From positions 1 to 63,435 of the forward strand of contig CAYMKL010000025.1 of the NCBI GenBank assembly GCA_964390805.1: 63,435 nucleotides of DNA, written 5' to 3'. This document shows positions 58,873 to 63,435 of this stretch, in pieces (the first letter of the stretch is position 1; the number at the start of each line of letters is the position of its first letter). This DNA comes from CAYMKL01 sp964390805. Its GTDB lineage: Bacteria > Chloroflexota > Anaerolineae > VGOG01. The position numbers were made by a program, and so were the translations under genes. The notes under the pieces were generated by a model. The model was not told where the DNA came from. It made no database searches and saw nothing but the letters and a program-made list of their open reading frames with translations.

Positions 58873-59020
58873 CTCCTTTTCCTTACGACCAAGTAAGGTT
58901 TTGCCTTAGGTCCAATAAGGGATTTCCTTACTCGGAGTCAAGGCAATTCGCCAAAAGCGAACTGCCTTATTTTCCTTTTCCCTACAATTTGGAGGTCCAA
59001 TGTAGGGATTTCCTTACTCA
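58858..59020. repeat. Degenerate tandem duplication with a second hairpin
   Basis: The region beginning GCGAACCGCCTTATT (58858) recurs as GCGAACTGCCTTATT at 58957. In both, TCCTTTTCC and then TCCAAT...GGGATTTCCTTACTC follow (58911 and 58996). The second copy carries its own hairpin AAGGCAATTCGC/GCGAACTGCCTT with one mismatch. The 384-base gap 58778-59161 contains this and no gene. Confidence 0.75.
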
Positions 59021-59039
59021 AGACTAAGGATTTTCCCAA

Positions 59040-59068
59040 TTGCGGATTCATGGGTTTTCTGGTATGAT
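59040..59068 (+). promoter_or_regulatory. Possible rightward promoter with no gene
   Basis: TTGCGG at 59040-59045, a 17-base spacer and TATGAT at 59063-59068. It points into the 3' end of the flippase gene on the opposite strand, with a small CATGC/GCATG hairpin just after. It could drive an antisense or small RNA. No evidence beyond the sequence match. Confidence 0.3.
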
Positions 59069-59161
59069 ATAGTTAGAGAACATGCTTCAGGCATGGCACT
59101 CACCTTCACGGTCACTCTGCCCATCCATCAAGGAGACTGCCGCTTAGCATCTTACTAAAGC

Positions 59162-62100
59162 TTACTGAACCTCTGTGGACAGATCAGAGGCCGGCTCTAC
59201 CTTCCAGGGACCGAAAGACAACAAGCTCTTGAACAGAGTTATTTCCTCCTCGCTGAAGGTCCTCAATAGGATCAGAGCCAGGAGGTAGATCAAGCCACCT
59301 AAGGGCACGGTTAAAAGAGGGCTTGCCTCGCGCAACAACCCCAGCAGGCCACCCATCAGCGCGGCAGCCAAGGCAGGCCGCCAGAGCAGCTTCCCCCAGG
59401 ACACGGGGGCCAAGTGCTTACGCAGGCAATAGTAGAAAGGCAGCAGCAGGGCCAACTCGGAAAAGAGGTGGATGAGGGCCGAGGCACGGTAGCTGTAGAG
59501 CGGAATAAAGACAACGTTGGCTACAACGTTGAAGGTCAGGCCAATGGCGAAGGCTCTGGTCAAGAAGCGCTGCTGGTTCAGGGTAATGAGGACGTAGTGG
59601 GTGACGCTGTTGATGAAGCCCACGGGTATGGACCAGATCATCAGTTGCAGGGCGATCCGCGAATCGGGAAGGTACTGGGAGCCACCCAGCAGGTAGACCA
59701 AAGGCTCAGCCAGGACAGTGGCGACAATGGCGACGGGCAGGGCGATGATGACCAGCAGGCGGACGGACAGCAGATAGGCCCTCATCAGCGAGTCCTTGGC
59801 CGAGGCCGCGTAACGAGACATGATGGGGAAGACGGCGATGGCAAATGAGGCGGGGAGGATTTGCAGAGCATCCATGAACTTGTAAGCAACACTATACAGC
59901 CCAACCACGGTGTTTCCTCGCATCCTCTCCAAGAGGGCCACGTCTATTTTGAAGAAGAAACTGGACAGGAGATTGTTGAGCATCAGAGGCCAGGAGAGGC
60001 CGACCATGCGGCACTGCAAGGAGAAATCGAGTTCGAAGGCGCACGGGGCGGGGACGCCCCCTGGCAGCAATCTGGTGCGGATCAGCAGGTAGAGGAGGAT
60101 GGCCGCGGTGACGACGTTGATCACTATAGTGAGTCCTGCCAGGCCAACAAAGCTCAGACCGAGCAACAAGACCAGAGTGCCCAGCACGACTTTGAGCACC
60201 GTGGTCACGGTGGTGACGGCCGCCGGGTACTCCATCCTTTCGAAAGCGTTGAAGACGGCGGTGAGGCCGTTGGCCAGGCTGCCAGGGAGCAGGCCCACAG
60301 CCAAAAGCACCATGGCGGCGATAGTATCGTCAGCTAGCGGGTGGATGAGTTGATACGCGCCAATGAAGGCGCCCAAAAGAGGCGCGGCTATGACGATGAG
60401 GATCAGGCGCAGGATAGTGGTGTTGGCCAGATACCGATTGCCCAGGGTGCGATTCTTGGCCACTTCCCGCTGTAACAGGATGTTCAGCCCAAAGGTGGTG
60501 AAGATGTCCAGCCAGACCCAGATGGTGATGGCGAAATAGTACTTCCCGACGTCCTCAGGACTCAGGATGCGCAGCATCAGTGCCGCGAAGGCGGTCTCAA
60601 TGGCCTTGTTCATCAGTTGAAGGATGATAGGCGCCAGGCTGTTCTTGGCCACCCGCGTGGCGTCGGAGTCCTCGACGCTTTCTCGGTAGAAACGCCCCCA
60701 CAGCCAGTAGCCCAGCAGCAAGACCAGCATCAGCCCGGCCATGAAGCTGACGAAGAGCCCTAACTTGACGGACATCGGCGCGTACTTGAAACGCACCGTC
60801 CATCGGCCAGCCGGGATGGAAACCGCGCGGAAATTGCCATCGGCCCGGTAGATCTCTAGCTCCTGCTCCTCGCCTTCCCCTGCCCCCTGGGGTCGGCGAA
60901 AGGCTTTCCAGCCAGGGAAAAAACTGTCGGCCAGGACGAGGAAGCTCGGCTCTTCCAGTTCTACATCAATCAGGACTTGATTGGGGGTGTAGGAAGTAAC
61001 GGTTGCAGGTTTCAGGTTGCAGGTTTGAGGTTGGATACTGGATATTGGATATTGGATATTGGCTGCTTGCTGCTCGAGAATCACATACCGGCGTGGATCG
61101 TAAGTGCGCAATGCTTCTGCTACGTTGTCGGTCACAACGGCGCAGTTCGCGGGCAGGGAAAAGGCGCGGGGCAGGCATCCCTCGTTGCGGTAGACGCGCA
61201 GCTCCTCATCATAGACCAGGGTGTATTTGGGGCTCTCAATTTCCTGTGTGGTCAGAACATATTTGACGTTGAGCAGATCCAACAGCGGTGAGTCCAGGGC
61301 TTGGCGGTGGTCGGTGTAAATGGGGGCGATGCGGTTGTATTGCAGTTCTGATTGGGCGTAGATGAGGCCCATGTAATCTGTGTACTGCCTGGGGATAATG
61401 GAGTCGTAGCCGCGCACATCGCTGAGGCCGTAGAACATGCCCACGTTGGCGTTGAAGGTCTTCTCGTCGGGGGCATTGTAGGTGGTGATGCGATAGAGGT
61501 CCCTATCCTGCTGGAGGAACTCCACCACCGGCGGCTTGAAATCGAGAAGCGCGGGATCAACAGCGGGGTTGAAGCCACAGCCGAAAACGAAAACATCGAA
61601 GATCAAAACTAGCAAAGCCAAAGGCTTCCAAACTTCGTGCCCCCCCAGGGCTTTCGGCAGGCGAACGGAGCGACGAGCGAGAAGCAGCACCGCCCCGCTG
61701 GAGGCAACGAATAGTCCTAACATAAGCAGGTTGCGGAGCTCGTAGGAGTAAAACATCCGCCCATCGGTGAAGGCTTCGGGGGCCTTGGCCAGGCTAAGCA
61801 TAGCCCGCTCGGCGAGGGGAATAACCATATCCGGGAAGAAGAGGCTGAGGCCCAGGGTAGCCGCCAGGCCGAGCCCGGCCAAGAGGGCGAGCCAGCCCAG
61901 CTTGCGAGCAATTCCGAATTCCGAACCCTTCGACAGGCCCAGGGCGGCGTTCCGAATTCCGAAATGATCTGCCCCGATGCCCGCCAGCACCGCCACGCTC
62001 AGCGTGTAGGGGAATATCCACCGAAAAGGCGAGTGCAACTGCTTGATGCCGGGCAAGAGGTAGAAGAGCAGGGCGTAGAGAGGAGTGCCGAAGGCAAAAG

Positions 62101-63358
62101 CCAGGGAAATGGCAGCCAGGACAGCGAAAATCCAAGTGTATCTGTTGCGCCGTCTGAAAACGGCGATCAGGGCCAGAAGCAGGGGCAGGACTCCAAGATA
62201 GCTGCCTCCCTCGACGTAGTTCTTGATCCCCCAGTAAATGGTGTTGATGGCATCACCGTAGTAGTTCTGGGTCACGGTCACGACCTGGCGACTGAAGACA
62301 TCGAAGTAGCTGTGGTGGCTGGGGTTCCCGAAGAAGTGGGGGATGAGGAAGGCGATGAGGCGTCGGGAGGGGTAGGCCCAGCCCACCACCTGCTGGTAAC
62401 TGGCAGAACCCTGCCGGAAGCTGCTGCTCACCAACTCGTAGAGGGGGATAAGCTGCACCGCCCCCAGGCCCAGGCCCAGGACGACCATGACCATCAACCA
62501 GAAAACAACTCGCCCCACCTTGCCGATTCGATGATTTGCCGATTTGCCGATTTGCAATAGCCTGATGGCAGCATAGAAGGCCATGACCAGCAGCACGTAG
62601 TACGAAATCTCTATGTGGCCAGCCAAAAGTTGAAAGCCGAGGGCAATAGCGCCAAGAACAATGTATAGAAGTGGAGGAGAATGCCCCCCCTCAATCCCCT
62701 CCAACCCTTCGACCTTGCTCAGGGCAGGCTTTGGGGGGGAAGCTCTGCCTTCGGCCTTTTTGATAATCAGCTCTATCATTGCTAAAAGCAAGGGAAGCCA
62801 GGCGGCAGCAGCGATGATCATGGTGAAGACCACGCTGGTGACCATGAAGGTGCTGAACATGTAGGTGATGGCGGTCACTGCGGCCCCCAGGCGACCCAGG
62901 CATAAGACCCGAGCATAGATGAAGGCGAACAGGCCAGCCAGGAAGAGTTGCAGGACAGTGAAATAGCCATAGGCGCTAGAGATGGGTAGAACGTAGAAGA
63001 GGATGCTGAAGGGGTATAGCGCCGAATGTTGGCCGGCGGCCAGGAAGGGTAAGCCAGCGAAGATGTAGGGATTCCAAAGGGGAATCTGGCGGGCTTTAAT
63101 GGACTGAACGGTGAAGAGCTTCCAGACGTAATTCTCCAGGATCAGGTCGCTCAGAAGCTCGTTGTGGGGCACGGAGGTGCCGCCATCTCCGATGGCATCA
63201 TCGGCAAAAGAGCGCCAGGGCTCAAAAGTGAAAAGATTGTCGGCAGGCAGGAGAGTCTTGCCTCCGAAGATAACGGGCCAGAAGAAAACGGTAGCCAGGC
63301 TGAACAAACCGATGATCACGATCAAGGTTAGAAGCTTGTCTCTGTCGAATCTGCTCAT
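59162..63358 (-). CDS. YfhO-like membrane glycosyltransferase fused to a polysaccharide flippase
   Basis: A 1398-aa membrane protein. Residues 1-880 are YfhO/DUF-like GT-C type: about 12 helices, the acidic loop FTFEPWRSFADDAIGDGG and PLWNPYIFAGLPFLA, and a periplasmic C-terminal part (FLVLADSFFPGWKAF). After one helix and a short linker (about residue 895), RVAKNSLAPIILQLMNKAIE opens a complete Wzx-type flippase of about 500 residues (SPEDVGKYYFAITIWVWLDI). The two are usually separate genes. Four segments (about residues 204-224, 268-278, 465-483, 763-786) are repeat-encoded insertions. Role: probably lipid-linked glycan modification and export. Confidence 0.8.
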   Translation of the reverse strand: MSRFDRDKLLTLIVIIGLFSLATVFFWPVIFGGKTLLPADNLFTFEPWRSFADDAIGDGGTSVPHNELLSDLILENYVWKLFTVQSIKARQIPLWNPYIFAGLPFLAAGQHSALYPFSILFYVLPISSAYGYFTVLQLFLAGLFAFIYARVLCLGRLGAAVTAITYMFSTFMVTSVVFTMIIAAAAWLPLLLAMIELIIKKAEGRASPPKPALSKVEGLEGIEGGHSPPLLYIVLGAIALGFQLLAGHIEISYYVLLVMAFYAAIRLLQIGKSANHRIGKVGRVVFWLMVMVVLGLGLGAVQLIPLYELVSSSFRQGSASYQQVVGWAYPSRRLIAFLIPHFFGNPSHHSYFDVFSRQVVTVTQNYYGDAINTIYWGIKNYVEGGSYLGVLPLLLALIAVFRRRNRYTWIFAVLAAISLAFAFGTPLYALLFYLLPGIKQLHSPFRWIFPYTLSVAVLAGIGADHFGIRNAALGLSKGSEFGIARKLGWLALLAGLGLAATLGLSLFFPDMVIPLAERAMLSLAKAPEAFTDGRMFYSYELRNLLMLGLFVASSGAVLLLARRSVRLPKALGGHEVWKPLALLVLIFDVFVFGCGFNPAVDPALLDFKPPVVEFLQQDRDLYRITTYNAPDEKTFNANVGMFYGLSDVRGYDSIIPRQYTDYMGLIYAQSELQYNRIAPIYTDHRQALDSPLLDLLNVKYVLTTQEIESPKYTLVYDEELRVYRNEGCLPRAFSLPANCAVVTDNVAEALRTYDPRRYVILEQQAANIQYPISSIQPQTCNLKPATVTSYTPNQVLIDVELEEPSFLVLADSFFPGWKAFRRPQGAGEGEEQELEIYRADGNFRAVSIPAGRWTVRFKYAPMSVKLGLFVSFMAGLMLVLLLGYWLWGRFYRESVEDSDATRVAKNSLAPIILQLMNKAIETAFAALMLRILSPEDVGKYYFAITIWVWLDIFTTFGLNILLQREVAKNRTLGNRYLANTTILRLILIVIAAPLLGAFIGAYQLIHPLADDTIAAMVLLAVGLLPGSLANGLTAVFNAFERMEYPAAVTTVTTVLKVVLGTLVLLLGLSFVGLAGLTIVINVVTAAILLYLLIRTRLLPGGVPAPCAFELDFSLQCRMVGLSWPLMLNNLLSSFFFKIDVALLERMRGNTVVGLYSVAYKFMDALQILPASFAIAVFPIMSRYAASAKDSLMRAYLLSVRLLVIIALPVAIVATVLAEPLVYLLGGSQYLPDSRIALQLMIWSIPVGFINSVTHYVLITLNQQRFLTRAFAIGLTFNVVANVVFIPLYSYRASALIHLFSELALLLPFYYCLRKHLAPVSWGKLLWRPALAAALMGGLLGLLREASPLLTVPLGGLIYLLALILLRTFSEEEITLFKSLLSFGPWKVEPASDLSTEVQ
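61001..61075. repeat. Word repeat inside the YfhO-flippase gene
   Basis: GTTGCAGGTTTCAGGTTGCA is followed by GGATATTGGATATTGG-type words. On the coding strand they read as IQYPISSIQPQTCNLKP in frame. Related words occur at 44561-44608 and 48893-48923. Confidence 0.7.
61908..61965. repeat. Composite repeat inside the YfhO-flippase gene
   Basis: Words GAATTCCGAA flank CCCTTCGACAGGCCCAGGGC (61926-61946), a member of the birA/rsmI repeat family. The product segment is IRNAALGLSKGSEFGIA. Confidence 0.65.
62705..62729. repeat. Dispersed repeat inside the YfhO-flippase gene
   Basis: CCCTTCGACCTTGCTCAGGG then CAGGC (minus strand GCCTGCCCTGAGCAAGGTCG...) is the birA/rsmI family. C-rich words lie on both sides (62686-62740). 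The product is PKPALSKVEGLEGIEGG, in a cytoplasmic or periplasmic loop. Confidence 0.75.
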
Positions 63359-63435
63359 TACATCCTGGCACCTTTCGTCTATCGCTCAAACCTATTTTCG
63401 TGGGAAGGGCAAAAGCAAGCCAATGAACACCTGGG

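Overview
The window looks like a chromosomal contig of a Chloroflexota bacterium, probably Anaerolineae-like and probably from a metagenome-assembled genome. The signs are lipoproteins whose exported part begins with long Val-Glu-Lys repeats behind a Cys lipobox, frequent GTG and TTG starts behind strong GGAGG sites, an orphan CooC-type ATPase with a tungsten-type aldehyde oxidoreductase, proline/threonine-rich linkers in exported glycosidases, and many short palindromic or word-like repeats sprinkled through intergenic and coding DNA. The lineage is inferred from style; there is no rRNA or marker gene to fix it.

Region 1 (about 1-28.9 kb) is one long co-directional block that reads as a catabolic locus for an amino-sugar-containing, possibly acidic or substituted, glycan. 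It holds two amidohydrolase-2 proteins, a class III aminotransferase, an isochorismatase-type hydrolase, a FadR-type GntR regulator with its own consensus promoter and operator-like palindrome, a TIM-barrel epimerase, three NagA-like deacetylases (two share long identical tracts), a sulfatase-fold enzyme with Thr where formylglycine is expected, a complete Dpp-type ABC importer, two PHP-type hydrolases (DUF3604 and CehA/McbA), an AAC(3)-ceramidase-like fusion, two URO-D-fold proteins, a SIS-domain sugar isomerase, a heparinase II/III-family lyase and a flavin reductase.

Region 2 (29-35.8 kb) is housekeeping: tRNA-Pro(CGG), a YabN/MazG protein, a Phd/RelE toxin-antitoxin pair, tRNA-Gly(CCC), BirA, a HIT protein, an MFS transporter and a thiolase. 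Region 3 (35.7-41.5 kb, minus strand) is an alcohol/aldehyde module: SCP2-like protein, DUF4242-like protein, Fe-alcohol dehydrogenase, a frameshifted membrane TPR protein and an aldehyde:ferredoxin oxidoreductase, with a peptidase C26 protein upstream. Region 4 (41.6-47.7 kb) has two small membrane or unknown proteins, tRNA-Val(CAC) and two exported glycosidase-like proteins.

Region 5 (47.8-53.7 kb) has a parvulin lipoprotein, CooC, GNAT, TrmO, RsmI, an AbrB/PIN toxin-antitoxin pair and a phosphoglucose/phosphomannose isomerase. Region 6 (53.8-63.4 kb) has a SWIM zinc-finger protein, a UPF0104 membrane protein, an amine-oxidase-like FAD protein, a metallophosphoesterase, a DUF4349 lipoprotein and a 1398-residue fusion of a YfhO-like membrane protein to a polysaccharide flippase.

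The most unusual theme is short repeats spread in frame into protein-coding genes: the AAC(3)-ceramidase protein, BirA, the FAD protein, the metallophosphoesterase and the YfhO-flippase fusion carry internal insertions, and repeats supply the C-terminus or stop codon of the MFS transporter, RsmI and the C26 peptidase. No CRISPR array, rRNA, transposase or integrase was seen.
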